From Spirogloea muscicola (Eukaryota > Streptophyta > Zygnematophyceae > Spirogloeales > Spirogloeaceae): a DNA stretch of 29,288 nt. Location: NCBI GenBank assembly GCA_009602725.1, contig WELB01000112.1, forward strand, positions 85,361 to 114,648, read 5' to 3'. This document shows positions 1 through 11,639 of this stretch, piece by piece; position 1 is the first letter of the stretch; every line of letters starts with the position of its first letter. The notes under the pieces were generated by a model. It did no database searches. It had not been told where the DNA came from and worked only from the letters and a program-made list of their open reading frames with translations. The translations under genes and the position numbers were made by a program.

Positions 1-1524
1 GGCAGCGGCGCGCACCATCACCTCAACAAGGCGTCGTTCCTGACGCTGGACCTGCGGCCGCTGGACCCCGACACGCTGTCGCTCGGCCTCAGCACGTGGT
101 CGCAGAGCCTGAGCAACAGCGGCGGGGGGCCGTCGTCGCCCAGCAAGAGCGCCGCCAAGGACATGTCCGCGCCCTCCTCGCTGCTCACCTACCAGCAGCA
201 CGACATGACCGTCGCCGCCGTCGCCGCCGCCGGCGGCCTTCCCTGGGAGTACCTCCGGGAGCGGCTGCAGCAGCCGCCACTGCCGCCGCCGCCTCCGCCG
301 CCGCCATCGTCGCTGCCGATGTTTGGGACGGCGGCACTCGGCAGCAGCCCCTCGAGCAGCCCCCAGGCAGAGGGGGCGCAGCAGCTTCAGCTCTTGCCCG
401 GCCACCCGGGCATCGCCGGCCAGGGCAGACTGCCGTCGTTTCTCGGCCAGTTGACGCTTCCCAAGCTCGAGGAAGGGAATGCCGTCGGCGACCAACCTCA
501 CACTCCGGCGCCCTCCAATGCTGCTGGGCGTGTAGCGGCCATTGGGTCCGTCACCAGCCCCGCAGGCACATCAACCACGTCAGCCAGGTGGGAGTGCTGG
601 CAAGCGTGTGCGCTTGCAGCGCAGCACTGCTCGTGCCCACAAGCTCGTGCCACAGGTGCTCAGACTCCCAGCTAGCGTGCGGCTAGCAGGGACGAGCCGG
701 AGGCCAGCGGCGAGGAGGATGGCGACGGCGAGGACGAGGGCGGCAGCGCGGCGACATTCCGCAAGAAGCTGCGGCTCACCAAGGACCAGTTTGCGGTGCT
801 GGAAGATATCTTCCAGAAGCACCAGCGATTGACGCCCAAGCACAAGGGCGCGCTCGCCGCCCAGCTCGGTGTTCGCATCAGGCAGGTCGAGGTCTGGTTC
901 CAGGTATGGACGACCCTTCTTGCCGTTAAATGTGCGAAGACCACCGGTCGGCAGCACTGCTCAGACAAATTGCATTTTTCAATCCAAATTGCTGACAGAG
1001 CAACGTTCTCTGACTGGCTGCTCGAGTTGCAGAACCGACGTGCACGCACGAAGGTGAAGCAGACTGAGGCTGACCGCGAGGCGCTGCGGCAGCACTGCGA
1101 GGCGCTAATGGCTGAGAATCGGCGACTGCAGAACCTACTCGAGGTGGGCTCGGATTGCAGGGTGCGCTTTGTGCAGCATGTTTTATTGGGTGCAGGATGT
1201 CGTATTTGGTGAGCAATTCCGTGTCAGCAGGTTGACAGCTGAAGCTGATGATTGCTCCCTCTCTGCTGGGGTGCGGCCTCCTCTCAGGATGCGCGTCAGC
1301 AGGCCTTGCCACAGCTTCTGCCACAGCAGCCGCCAGCTACGGTGCAGCATCAAGTGATGATCACACTGTGCCCGTCCTGCCAGCATCTCGGGCAGGCTAG
1401 TGAGCTGGGACCCCTTCCTGGTGCAACTGCCGCCACAGCTCCGCGACTCATGCCCACCACCCATGGGCCACCGTCCACACCCTTGCGCCTCTTGCCGCCT
1501 TCACCCCCACCTAGCGATGACTAG
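1..1524 (+). CDS. Class II HD-Zip transcription factor (5' partial)
   Basis: Homeodomain-leucine zipper protein, a DNA-binding nuclear regulator. The joined exons 1-587, 690-903, 1033-1143 and 1288-1524 have GT-AG boundaries and compatible phases, giving about 382 residues in the window; the true start lies to the left. N-terminal residues hold LTLDL and LSLGL, both LxLxL (EAR-type) repression motifs, then a polyproline stretch near residues 92-101. An acidic linker precedes the homeodomain (from about residue 220, [10 protein letters not shown]), which ends in helix 3 [11 protein letters not shown] / NRRARTK. An intron falls exactly between WFQ and NRR, a common HD-Zip position. The zipper follows, with leucines every seven residues (REAL, CEAL, RRL). 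The last exon carries CPSCQ at residues 332-336, the class II CPSCE-type redox motif with Gln for Glu. Class II members usually repress transcription in shade and auxin responses; that role is inferred from the family. The family and exon structure are clear. Confidence 0.93.
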
Positions 1525-2737
1525 CAGCCCAGCGTGAGCGCTCTAAAGTCCATTGCTCGCTGTGGTCGACTGTCGGCAGCACTTAAGACCTATACCTACT
1601 CTCGGCACTCACGGAGCACCTAGTGTCTGCAGCAAGCTGTGCTGACTGCTCTGACCTGCCGGACAAGGCAGGTCCCGTCCCCAAGAGGAGCAGATGATGC
1701 AGGAGCTTGGCGCTGCACACGATGCTGCCAGGGATTGCGATGCATGTGCCACCTCCAGAAGGATGGGTCTGGTGCTCTCGTCAGCGCCTGCCTCTTCCTT
1801 GTGGGTGGTGGCCAGGGCACCGTGCATCGAGTCACATTAAGTAGGATATAAGATTAGCTGCACTCGCCAGCCAATGGCTGCAGGCGAGGGCCTCAGCGGC
1901 ACTTAATGCCATATGGGGCTGCTTAGTGGGTCTGTGTAGTCCAGGGGAACACATTGATACTGTTGACGCGCTATCACACGCGTGGCTTACTTAAGCAGGT
2001 ATGGTATGACAGATGCAGCGAGGAAAGTAGAGGACTGCACTGTACTCGTTGTGCGACCATGCTGCCGCTGAGCTCTGTTGGCTCGAACAGCTGCTCATGC
2101 GCCTTAGCACAACCTGTCAATATTGCAAACAATTGCCTTTCATCTGCTCATTCCACGACCTTCGCAATTGTCCGGTAAACCAGGCCTTGTGGTTGAAGAT
2201 GATAAAAGTCTTCGGCCATGATGGGCAAGCATAGAGAGTATCAACAGAGCGCAGAGACATGAAACATTCATCCCATAGAATCTCAAGCTTTGACCAAGTC
2301 CAATTATGCTGTATTCTCAAGTGTGGCACAGACTGACACTTGGAACCAAGGCGCGTCTTCTTAGCCATCAACCAGTCTCAATTACCCTCCATTCCTGACA
2401 TGCAGATTGATCGAATTTATCATCAGATTGTCAATGCACCACCTGGTGGACAGCCAAAGATGCGTCAATGGACCATTAGGTGGACAGCCATACATGTAAG
2501 TTTTGATACTGCAAAGGTAGCCAGCACCTTTGCAGTGTAGAAATTGGGCATTCGATACTGTACACAGTAAGTATCTGCGCATAATCGGAGCCCTGGCAAA
2601 TCCGCAATGACTGTGACTGTAGGGTGACATCTTCTGTGTGCCAGGTGATGATGCCCTGGGTGTTCACAGCCTGAGTATGTGAGGGTGCAGGTGCAGCACA
2701 ACTAGAGCAATAGCATGGCAAAGTCCTTCAGACTGAA
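1525..2737. other. Convergent intergenic stretch, no gene seen
   Basis: This gap separates the 3' ends of the convergent HD-Zip and protoporphyrinogen oxidase genes, so it should hold both 3' untranslated regions. Short ORFs on both strands show no family motif. The only structure I see is the short inverted repeat listed separately at 2508-2536. Confidence 0.6.
2508..2536. repeat. Short perfect inverted repeat
   Basis: Arms ACTGCAAAGGT (2508-2518) and ACCTTTGCAGT (2526-2536) are perfect reverse complements, 11 bp each, around a 7-base spacer. Imperfect pairing continues a few bases outside. It lies about 200 bp beyond the stop codon of the minus-strand protoporphyrinogen oxidase gene, so it could sit in its 3' UTR. 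Confidence 0.6.
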
Positions 2738-5700
2738 TCAGACACATTGCATGTGCTCTGGAGCACAACGCGCTGCCATAGTGAATGTTCTGGTCCCGCC
2801 AGAGGACTTGAGGTGTGACACGATGGCACCAGCAGCCTCATACCCAGAGCTCAAACTGCTGCCAACTGCCAGACCTCCCCTGTGGTTACCTGAGGTGTGA
2901 CACAGGTCACACAGATGCGCCTCATTACTGCACATGTAAGTGTTTTGGAACACCAGCAAACACCACTTGAAGACCAGACAGCCACTCAACATTTACAACC
3001 AGTGCATAATTTGTTACCTGCGTAATAAAAGCCTGGAAGATCGTCCTCCAGTTTGTTGATGAAGGTCAACACCTTATCATAACCTCTCGAGTATTGTGGG
3101 AAAGCTTGCTTCCAGTAAACGTGCCTGGAATGTGGGAAGAGACAGCATTGCCGGCGGTCTTGTGTAAGGACGTCTTCTGCCATAGTGGCAGTCGCACTGT
3201 TGACTTCTATGTATTGCAAATCTCACAGCTTAGTGTGAATGACTAATGGAGACTAGATTGTCAGCCTTGTTGTTGATCAATCACACGGAGTATAAGTTGT
3301 CATACCTTGTGAATATTGGCAGCCCATCTACGCCCAGTAGCTGCTTCAGGTCATGGAGGGCAACTTGCTGCAGCTCATCCCTGATGTCAAAAGGACAGAA
3401 CTGGCTAAGGTGGCCGGTTGCCTAAGAACTACAGCCTGGTACAGATGAGAGGTTTTGACAAGGAGCAGCTGTTGGTGAAGCAAGAACCACTTGGTGCCAG
3501 CTCACATACATGGAGCTTGAAGCAAGCTCGCGGGCACGACTACCACCAATGAAAGTGGTGAATAGCACGTCATCTGCTGGGGCCCTGTCTGGGAACATGA
3601 AGGATGAGAATATTGTGCCTGCATGTGAAGATAAGCATAATAATTGTCATTCTTTCCAGATATGGGAGAAGTCAAATCTGCGACTCTGCACTTCACTCGT
3701 ACACAGCACGTTGATCTGAATGACGGAGAAAGTCTACAAGTGTGTACCAAGACTACAAAGACCAAGGCTCTGCTCCTTAGCTGGCACCAGAACACCAAAG
3801 CCTGGTAGTGGACGCTTCACATCCTCTGCTCTGAAAGCATTGATCATGACTGACATGGGCTGGTACGTGACCTGCACACCTCAGCATGGGCCCTTACATG
3901 AGCAGTCAGTGCTGCGCACCAATCACTTAACAAGCACAAGAGCTGCAAGAGAGCCACTCCACTGAACGGCGTCAGTCTGCTCCAATGATGAGATTCAAAA
4001 GGAACGATGAGTATTCAGGAGCAGAGGGATGCCCGTGAAAACACATCTGAGAGGCAGCTGCTTAAGGCCTGTGAGGATTGTGAACTGAGCTGGACCATGC
4101 TGCTTGGACAAGATTAACAGCAAGGCTGACCTCTGGCATCCTGGACAGGGGGTAAGGTTGACCATCTTTTGAAATGCTAACATCCCGCAGGCTGTGCAGC
4201 GGTGCCTGCAGAAGTAAAGATGGACAAACAAGCCAACTTATTCAAGATTGTCTCTGATTCCCACCACCTTGCCCAGATTGACTAATATACCACTACTTAG
4301 GAAGAATGTCATTACCACCAAGTCCCCTGCAGGGCGACATGTACATTCATAGAGAACTTACTGTCATCAGGACAGCATCAAAGCGCTGGCTCTGCCTTTC
4401 TGAACTGTTGGGTGACGAGAAAGAGACAGCCCAACTGCTGCGAGTAGGATTCCCTTGCTGTGAACATGTGAGATCATGCACAGGGCAGCTCATTCTCAGG
4501 GCCTCTTGTCCAATCCTTTCTGCAAGTGCCGTTGTCAAGGTCTGCACACCGTATCCAGGCGGTAGGACAAGGTATATGAGAAGGACATAGTTATCCTTTG
4601 CATCATGGCCTGCAGTAAGTCAACGGCCAAATGTGCCTCATCAACCTTAGGACAATGGTATCAGGGGATTATTCAGTGAAGCAGCCACATTTACCTGCAT
4701 GCCACCAAAGAAGGAGAAAGAGCCACGCACTCGCTTGCGTCTGACAGGCTCAACTGCGATGCTGCCATCTCCCTCAACTTCAAGATTTTTCTTCTTGCTA
4801 CTTTTCTGAGAGAATATGGACTTGATGGCGCCAACGACCAGGGACCCATGCCTAGCAGGCAGGACCAGTCCTTGTTACAAACAGCCCGTTTCAGGATGCT
4901 ACATGCACATACTAATGTGACAAAGTGTAGGCCAGAGCAAGACAAGCATAGTGGCCTCAGACACAGGGCACTTGATGCATCAATTTCTTAGTTGTTGTTC
5001 GGATTCATAGGAGAGAGCACCTCTGCTCAAGCTCCCAAAGACTTGGAAAAGCATGGCGCACCTGCCCAAGACCAACACAAGAAATCCATACTCATGTGCT
5101 GCCATACACACATGAGAGTCTACACATAGACTTGTCAGATACAACATGGCTGTCACTCTCACAGGCACATGCGTACTTCACTTTCATCTGTCTTCGTACT
5201 GACCGAAAGTGAGTCTGGGTCTGATCCTGAGGTGCCAGCTACAAAAGGATCCACTAGATAGTCAACAGGCTGCATTGCTCCAAAGGTAAATAGTTAGTCT
5301 GGACATACATTAGCTCAATTCTATCATAGCCCCTTGCTTGTCAATGGCAGCTACTCTCCACGTTGGCATCAACTCCGAGGCATGTGACATGTTTAGCTGA
5401 AGAATGAATCGTAAGAGGCCTTATGCACTGATGAACTTAAAATGACAATGGCCTCTGTCAGACGCAGGGCTTACCTCCCTACCAATATGACGCTCCAAGA
5501 AGCTCCCAACACTGTGTAATGGAATACTAGTGTTATGTATAGCAAAGCAAGATAAGCAACAAATGCATGGCTTAACAAAAGATCACTGGGCAAGATTGTT
5601 ACTTTGATGGTGAGGGCCATTATTCACAGTTTTGCAGCACTCTCCACTCGTTTATACTGACCTCTCATCTTGTACAGGGGAGTCTTCGTTCTTCAGCAAG

Positions 5701-7161
5701 CGTCTCCACACAAGGGGCTCTGCCAGCATCCGAAGCTGCAACCTCACGTGTCAGAGTAAGCTTGACCTTAGCCAACGCAGAATAACAGATCTTTCAGGCC
5801 ATATCTCTGCTATGTCAGTGCCTGAGCAATACTGATTAGATCCCAATCATTACAATGAATATGTCTTCTGGCAATGCTCATAGCTCCTATGATATAGAAA
5901 GTCTCTTCTGCATAAATGTTGCACATGTCTAGACGAGGAGAAGCTGACCTTGGCTCGTGCAGATAGAAGCTTTGTAGCCAAGAAGGAAATTGGGTCTGAA
6001 GGTAGCTGACAAGAAGCAAGATCGCTACTATCAGGTTGGTGTTGCACAGATGTAGCATTAGCTGCAAAAGAGGTGCAGTCCCTAGTCCTTATTGGTGAAT
6101 CAACAGCTGCAGGCAAGTAGCAAGAGACTTGAGTAGCCTACTTGCTCAGGAGAACCATGCTTAGCTATGTATCGTTTATTCTGTTGCAATGGCTGCACCC
6201 ACATTGCAAGAAGACGACGTCAAGTCAACAGGATGCTCATCCCCCTCAAAGTGAAAACCTGCGATATGTTGCTGGTGGATGTTGGCTTCTAGAATATTTG
6301 CTCTGCTCGTCGCTGTCACGTTGTGAATCTTTAAATTTCGAAGGAAAAAACGGCACTTCTATCTGATAAACAATCTACCATCACTATTAGTGTCAAGTAC
6401 TTAGAAGGCGTACAAAGAGGCGCTTCTCGTTCAACTGCAGCTCGTCAATCACTTGCCCAACGATGTCATCGTTCTCTGTCTGCAGTCCTATCAACAGAAG
6501 GGCTCGTCATCAAGGCCAGATTGAATGGATTGGCTACCGGCATACTGCAACAACAATGACAGGAATGCTAGACCTCTTGGTCAGACAACAACAGGCAGAG
6601 ATGTTACAGTCGCCTGCATTGATTTGACCTGACTGGAGCACCTTTCAAGATTCAGGGAAGATGGCCGGTTGGAAGATGGCCGGCTGTACAGCCAGCGAGC
6701 AGCCACATTCTTACAGGTTGGCTTGCAGCTTGGCTTTTACAGTGCAATCGTCCTGGTGTGAAGCACGAATGCTTGATGCAGTAGCACAGACAGTGAGCAC
6801 AATGCAAGCTTGCAAGGAGGGGCAGACAGTACCATGGTATTTGCGCCGAGTTCCCAAGTGTATCCATTGGCCTTATAGGTCCGCAGCTTGCCCCCTTCCT
6901 TGCTGGCAGCATCAAAGACAGTGACCCTTGCCCCTTCCTTCTTCAGGCGGTATGCAGCAGCCAGGCCACTGAAAGCAGCCAAGCAGTCACCAGTATGATG
7001 GCTTGTAGATGACTTATCATCAGAGCATCTTGTCATGCCAGGACAACGTCCGCATGCAGACAATGGGGACTCTGCAGATGGCTTTGTCACGACCTTGGGT
7101 GGAGGTACTGATGCTTACCTCACACCTGCGCCTATGACTGCAACAGAGCCCAGGGTAGCAA
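2738..7161 (-). CDS. PPOX: Protoporphyrinogen oxidase (PPOX)
   Basis: FAD enzyme that oxidises protoporphyrinogen IX to protoporphyrin IX, the last step shared by haem and chlorophyll synthesis; plastid or mitochondrial in plants. Exons in transcript order: 7161-7119, 6968-6833, 6479-6414, a missing short exon, 6005-5949, 5735-5662, 5511-5475, 5269-5204, 5061-5021, 4851-4695, 4541-4362, 4205-4131, 3871-3748, 3618-3510, 3380-3306, 3124-3018, 2889-2738. All the joins listed keep phase except across the gap. The Rossmann FAD motif reads [18 protein letters not shown], followed by GGKLRT and WELGANTM. Later family blocks are [77 protein letters not shown] and [19 protein letters not shown]. The recovered exons give about 500 residues, near family length. 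About 15-20 codons between NEKRLF and LPSDPISF were not located with confidence. The first exon is unresolved: an ATG at 7417 begins a plastid-transit-like peptide (MLRSCLPCRPSALAGAIAQL), but its strong GTGAGC donor is out of phase. A weaker GTGACT donor would be in phase. Confidence 0.94.
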
Positions 7162-7538
7162 CTGCAGACAAGCAGAAATGATGGAGAAGGCCCCACTCAG
7201 AAGCTAGCACTCAAAAGAGCAACCGCTAAATGTGTAACCTTTGTGACAGCCGAGACTCAGTCAATCCTGGACGGAAACCTCAGCAGTCTCGCCTACAAGC
7301 TCACGATGCAGAGGACGAGCCTTTCGTGAGCACAGCTGACCACAAGTCACTGGAGGTCAGCTGAGCAATGGCACCAGCGAGGGCAGATGGTCGACAGGGC
7401 AGGCAGGAGCGCAGCATGGAGGGACGTCGAGCGGTGGAGGGGAGACGGCTCGGCCAGCAGCCTGTCAGCTGGCCGGGACAAGCTCGATGACCAGCGAGCA
7501 CGGCACCTGCATACGGCGACGTAGCCGCGTCTTGGTCC
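7162..7538. promoter_or_regulatory. Likely shared head-to-head promoter of PPOX and QNG1
   Basis: PPOX is read leftwards from about 7417 or lower, and the queuosine glycosylase gene rightwards from about 7539. If both start sites are right, only some 120 bp separate the two coding starts. The block becomes very GC-rich from about 7380 onwards. I see no convincing TATA box. Regulation from a bidirectional CpG-rich promoter is an inference from the layout. Confidence 0.45.
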
Positions 7539-9778
7539 ATGGCGGAAGGGAGGGTCGCGGCGCCAGCAGGCCGCTGCCGCGCGGCGGCAACGNGTCGCCG
7601 CCGGGCCCGGCTTCCCGCGCGCGCCGGGCGGCCGTGGGGCGCTCGCCTCCGTGCGCCGGGGCTGCGCCTGGGTGGCCTCGCAGGCCTCCCATGTACGCAT
7701 CGACGACGGCGGTGAGCGGCCAGCGTCCGAGCCACTCGACGTCGACGTCGACCACGGCTGCTTCTCGTTGGCAGCCGCAATGGCGCTCGCGTGCGCTGGC
7801 CTCTCTTGGCCATGGCGGCTGTGCCAAAGGGCCGCCGAGGCCGACTTGCTGCAAGCGTGGCTGACGTGTGGCTGCTCCCTGCAGCCATCGAGAAGGTGGC
7901 GCTGAGCATCAAGGGCAACGTCCCCATGGTGGAGTGGGACTTTGAGGGCATCCACTTCCGCGACGGAGGGCCCCTCACCGTCCAGTACATTCTGGTCCTG
8001 GACGCCCTCAACTTCTGCTTCTGGCCAGGTGCAAGCGAGTGCTCCTGCTGCGTGCACGCACCACGCCCTGCAAGAACATCATGCTTGCACCAAGGAGAAG
8101 GCGATGTCAAGAAGTCGGACGTGAAAACCTGTCCAAGTTGGCCTTGCTTCAACCACCTCTGAGTGAAGAGCCTCTTGCTTGAGCGACAGACGAGGAGCTT
8201 CAGTATGAGCACCTGGCCCGTGGTCTGACACGCGCCTTGGAAAGAGACGCCCACGCTCTTGACGCGCACCGCTTGGTGGAGTACGACGGTCTGCTCCGAG
8301 CTGAACACTTTGCACCCACCTTGTGACATGCTTCAGTCCAAGCACTGCAAGATCGATGTGGATGCTTAAGTCTGCTCTCTCAACCCATCTTACACCAGTT
8401 CAGGCGAGCACAAGGTGGATCAGCTGCAGAGCCTCTCTCACACTCTGATCACATCTTGTGCTGGATCTTCGAACATAACTGCTCTGGGGCCATTGACTAT
8501 GTGACCTTGACTGAGATGTGATCAATCTGTTCATGAACGATATTCCATTGCCCAGCGTTTCAGCTTAGCAGGTTGCTTACTGTTGGTATTGGACACATGG
8601 CTTGTATTGGCAGGTCCATCCCTGCGCAGACTGTTGCAATGGTCAAAGCCGCTACCTTTGGAGGATGAACGAGCCCGTCTCCTGCAAGAGGTTTGATGAT
8701 ATACACCCGCATACTACCGTCTGGCCACCAAGGGATGTTGTGGCTTCTAAAGTTGAGGATTACGATTGACAGGTTGCTAGTTGGGGGCCAGGTGGGGCTT
8801 GAGCTTCAGAGAGCGTACAATGGGGAGGCGGTGAACCTCCTTTTGGCTGCCAATGGCAGTGCTCCAGCCCTTGTGGACCTAGTTACCCGCTCTTTCGCAG
8901 GTCAGCCTCCTCAACAACTGGTCAGGTTCGTAGAGGACCCTGCTCATTCAGTGCTCACAGGACCTGTTACCTCTTACCACTTTGTCTGCAGGCTTCCAGG
9001 ATCACTCAGTGTACAAGGGCCAACAGATTGCCCTGTATAAGCGTGCCCAGATTTTTGTGGGTGACATTTGGGGGGCATTCAGAGGAGAGGGACTTGGTAG
9101 TTTCAGTAACATGGAGGATTTGACCATGTTTGCGGACTACCTCGTTCCCGCCATCCTTAGGGAGTGGGGAGTCCTCATCTACGGTGACAGGCTAGCTGCT
9201 CAAATTGATAACAAGTTGCTGGTGCCAGCAGGTCAGACCCGCTGTATACGCCACTACCTTTATTGTATAAGCATATTTGTGGTTGTGCCACATGCACTAG
9301 AGTACTCGCATGTGAGAGATGTCAAGGCCTGCTTTTCATCATTCCCTTGTTATTTAACCTGCTTGCTTCAGGCTCAGAAGAAGAGGTTGAGTTACGAGCA
9401 TGCACTGTGGATGCTGTTGAGAGCCTAAGGAAGCTCCTCACACTTCACAATAACCAAGTGGTAGATATCCAGGCCACTTGATGTCCACCGGCACTTTCAA
9501 TCTTCACTCACAATCGAAAGCAGGGTTATGGTGATTTGAGTTTGAAAAGCAACTGTAGCCGTGCTCTTGTTCAGCCGTGCTCTTGGAATATGGAGTTTCA
9601 TCAGACGCTTCTGAACGTTGCTTTTCTCCTGTTGCTTTTCTCCTGCTGCTGTTCTGACCACGTCCTCATCTGCCGACAGGTACTAAGCGTGCAAGTCGAC
9701 TGGTGGCTTTGGTTCTGTGGCTTACAAAGCAGGACTGCCATGGAAGACCACCACAGGACGCTCACAATTTACTACTGA
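7539..9778 (+). CDS. QNG1: Queuosine 5'-phosphate N-glycosylase/hydrolase (DUF2419)
   Basis: Queuosine-salvage family enzyme, which releases queuine base from queuosine monophosphate so that eukaryotes can reuse it for tRNA wobble position 34. Exons: first exon ending 7711, then 7885-8028, 8190-8288, 8614-8690, 8792-8900, 8992-9231, 9372-9460 and 9680-9778. All junctions from exon 1 onwards are in phase. Family blocks seen: VRRGCAWVASQASHVRIDD, VEWDFEGIHFRDGGPLTVQY, VLDALNFCFWP, YEHLARGL, PLPLEDERARLLQE, DHSVYKGQQIALYKRAQIFV, FADYLVPAILREWGVLIY, DWWLWFCG and the C-terminal HHRTLTIYY. The start is uncertain. The ATG at 7539 has a good context but is in a different frame from VRRGC, and an N at 7593 lies between, so a gap may hide the missing bases. 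From the ATG the product would be about 330-360 residues, as expected. It is divergent from PPOX. Confidence 0.92.
7593..7593. other. Ambiguous base, probable assembly gap
   Basis: A single N in the very GC-rich first exon of the queuosine glycosylase gene. The reading frame of the best ATG upstream does not match the conserved frame downstream, which fits missing or wrong bases here. Confidence 0.6.
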
Positions 9779-10400
9779 AACTGTTCAGAAAGATGGCTTA
9801 GCGATGCTGGCATGGAGTTGTGTTTAGGTATTCGCAGACATTTTGCTTACCCCCACAATCACAAGTGACTCGGCCGATTGGCTGCCCTACAGCAGTGGCA
9901 GGTTAGATTAAACCCTGCCATTACAAAAGCACTATTCATTGACAGAGTCACTGGATGCATGCAGCTGAAGTTGCCCTTAGCAGACAGTGGACGGCACAGC
10001 AAAGGTTGCTTGCTGCAGCACGACACACGCTCAACTATTCAAGGTGAGGAGGTATGGATGTCAGGTTGGTGGCCACAACCTCCATGAAGGAAGCAGGGGC
10101 CTTACGTAACATTCTTGAAGCGATTGCAACGTTCTTTGTTCAAGAGTGCTGACAAGAAGAAGACAAGCTCCTCATGGGGGCAGAGGATGTTACTGGCAAG
10201 CTTGTAACCACTGCGTATGCTGGGAGGAAAGGCGCCAGCAAGGGGGAATGGGAAGTTACTTACATGCATCGATCAGCTCCTCATAGCCCCAGGCAACAAC
10301 TGGAGGTTACATAGTCTACTTGGATCTACGATGTAGAACATGGCACGGAAGCCTGATGCAGTGAAAAGGCAACTAACAAGGAAAAAGTGGCTCTATCAGG
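9779..10400. other. Intergenic, nothing recognised
   Basis: This stretch follows the queuosine glycosylase stop codon. It should contain that gene's 3' UTR. I see no motif-bearing ORF, RNA gene or repeat in it. Confidence 0.5.
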
Positions 10401-11120
10401 GGCTGCTGGGGCCGCAACTTGCAGGAGCATTGTCACAAGAGAGAGAAAAGGAGCTCCTCCAAGGGCAGTAGCTGCAGAAGAGTGCCTGCAGAGAGAAGCA
10501 GAAATGATAGGGCATGATTGCGCCAGACTATGACAAGTGATTTGTCAGGTCTCTGGTGGAGGGCCCTCGACAGCCAAAAGCCTCTCTGGCTGTAGAGACC
10601 TTCCTCCAGTCTAGGAGCGGGCCTCGTAGCCCGGCTCCATAGGGGCTGCTGGGAGCGTGGCTGCGACGCGGGAATGCACAGGCCCAAGAAAGGGAGAAGA
10701 CTAGACAAGGTCCAGTAGGAAGGCGGACTGCAAAAGGGCTTATTGATGGGTGGTAGAGAGAAGCTCTCTCAAGGTGCACGGTGCACATGAAATGAGAGGC
10801 CAAGCCGAGCCAGGATCGTTTAGGCAAGGACTGCTGCAAAATTGGGACTAGAGAATGCCTGGAGTAGAGGGGCTAAGCTAACAGGGCAGAAGCAGCTGGA
10901 AAAGGACTCCGAGTGAGATGTTCCATAGAAAAGGACTTCTTCCAGAGGGGGCGAGGGCTTTGAAGCGCTAGCCCAGTCGCTGCTCCCAGTACAAAGCAGC
11001 TCCATCGAGAAGGGATCGAGGGCTGTGATAGCCCATAAAAGAGTGAACAAGGTGTAAGAGCTGGAGGAGAGAAGCAGCTCTTGCAAAGAGGGCGAGAGCC
11101 GTGCAAAGCCAGCCCACAAA
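10400..11120. repeat. Degenerate hairpin-module repeat region
   Basis: Decayed copies of the hairpin module seen better elsewhere in the window. Examples are GGGCTGTGATAGCCC followed by ATAAAAGAGTGAACAAGGT near 11025-11060, and GCCGTGCAAAGCCAGCCC followed by ACAAAAG near 11098-11118. Minus-strand ORFs here have low-complexity products rich in Leu, Ser and Pro, produced by the repeats, and I do not regard them as genes. Confidence 0.5.
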
Positions 11121-11149
11121 AGTATGTATAAGGTCCAAACCCTTTCTAC

Positions 11150-11420
11150 TGTATGCGCCTTTCCATCTCCCTCCAGCCGTCCATGGCTCACGCCTTGCAC
11201 CTGCGTGCTGGCCGTGCTCTCTCTGCAGACTCAGGCTTTCGTCAGGGGGATTGCTTTCCAGCTGCTAGTCTTTCGTATTTGTAAGTCCTCACTCGTAGTA
11301 ATCAAGTGCTCCCTCCTACCCAAGTTCTGCGACAGCACTTTCGGCCCCTTCGAACCTTGTCAATTTTTATTATCTGGCTGGCTTTTCACACAGCCTTGCC
11401 CCCTTTGGAGGAGACATTTT
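11150..11420 (+). mobile_element. 5'-truncated retroelement tail (+ orientation)
   Basis: The segment encodes, in one frame, MAHALHLRAGRALS followed by a diverged FRQGDCFPAASLSY. This matches the C-terminus seen in the longer minus-strand copies (SMARALHLRAGRAL). The 3' tail follows, with a hairpin module near 11365-11415. Only the extreme end of the parent ORF is present, so this is a dead insertion. Confidence 0.55.
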
Positions 11421-11639
11421 CTCCAATGTAATACAAGTGGCTACTACGTGCTGGCAACCACTCAGCTAGCCCTGGCCAGCAGGCAATGGCTGTTAGAGGC
11501 CAAAGGAATGCACAAGGACTGGAGGCGCGAGGTTTACAAGATTACTCTCCATGGCTTCTGGGCGCTCAAAATCCTCTAGTCAGCAAGCCCAAATCAGAAT
11601 AACTAGATTCCGTCGCCCTGGCGGAAGCCGATGAAGACG

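Noticed and set aside
6006-6413. Missing PPOX exon candidates, including one reading [10 protein letters not shown] on the minus strand
   Set aside because: Resemblance to the expected block is weak and the splice sites and phase were not convincing, so it is left as a gap.
7301-8329. 342-residue minus-strand ORF
   Set aside because: It lies antisense to the first exons of the queuosine gene in GC-rich sequence, spans the N, has a low-complexity Arg/Pro/Ala product and no family motif. Only its last part is considered as a possible PPOX first exon.
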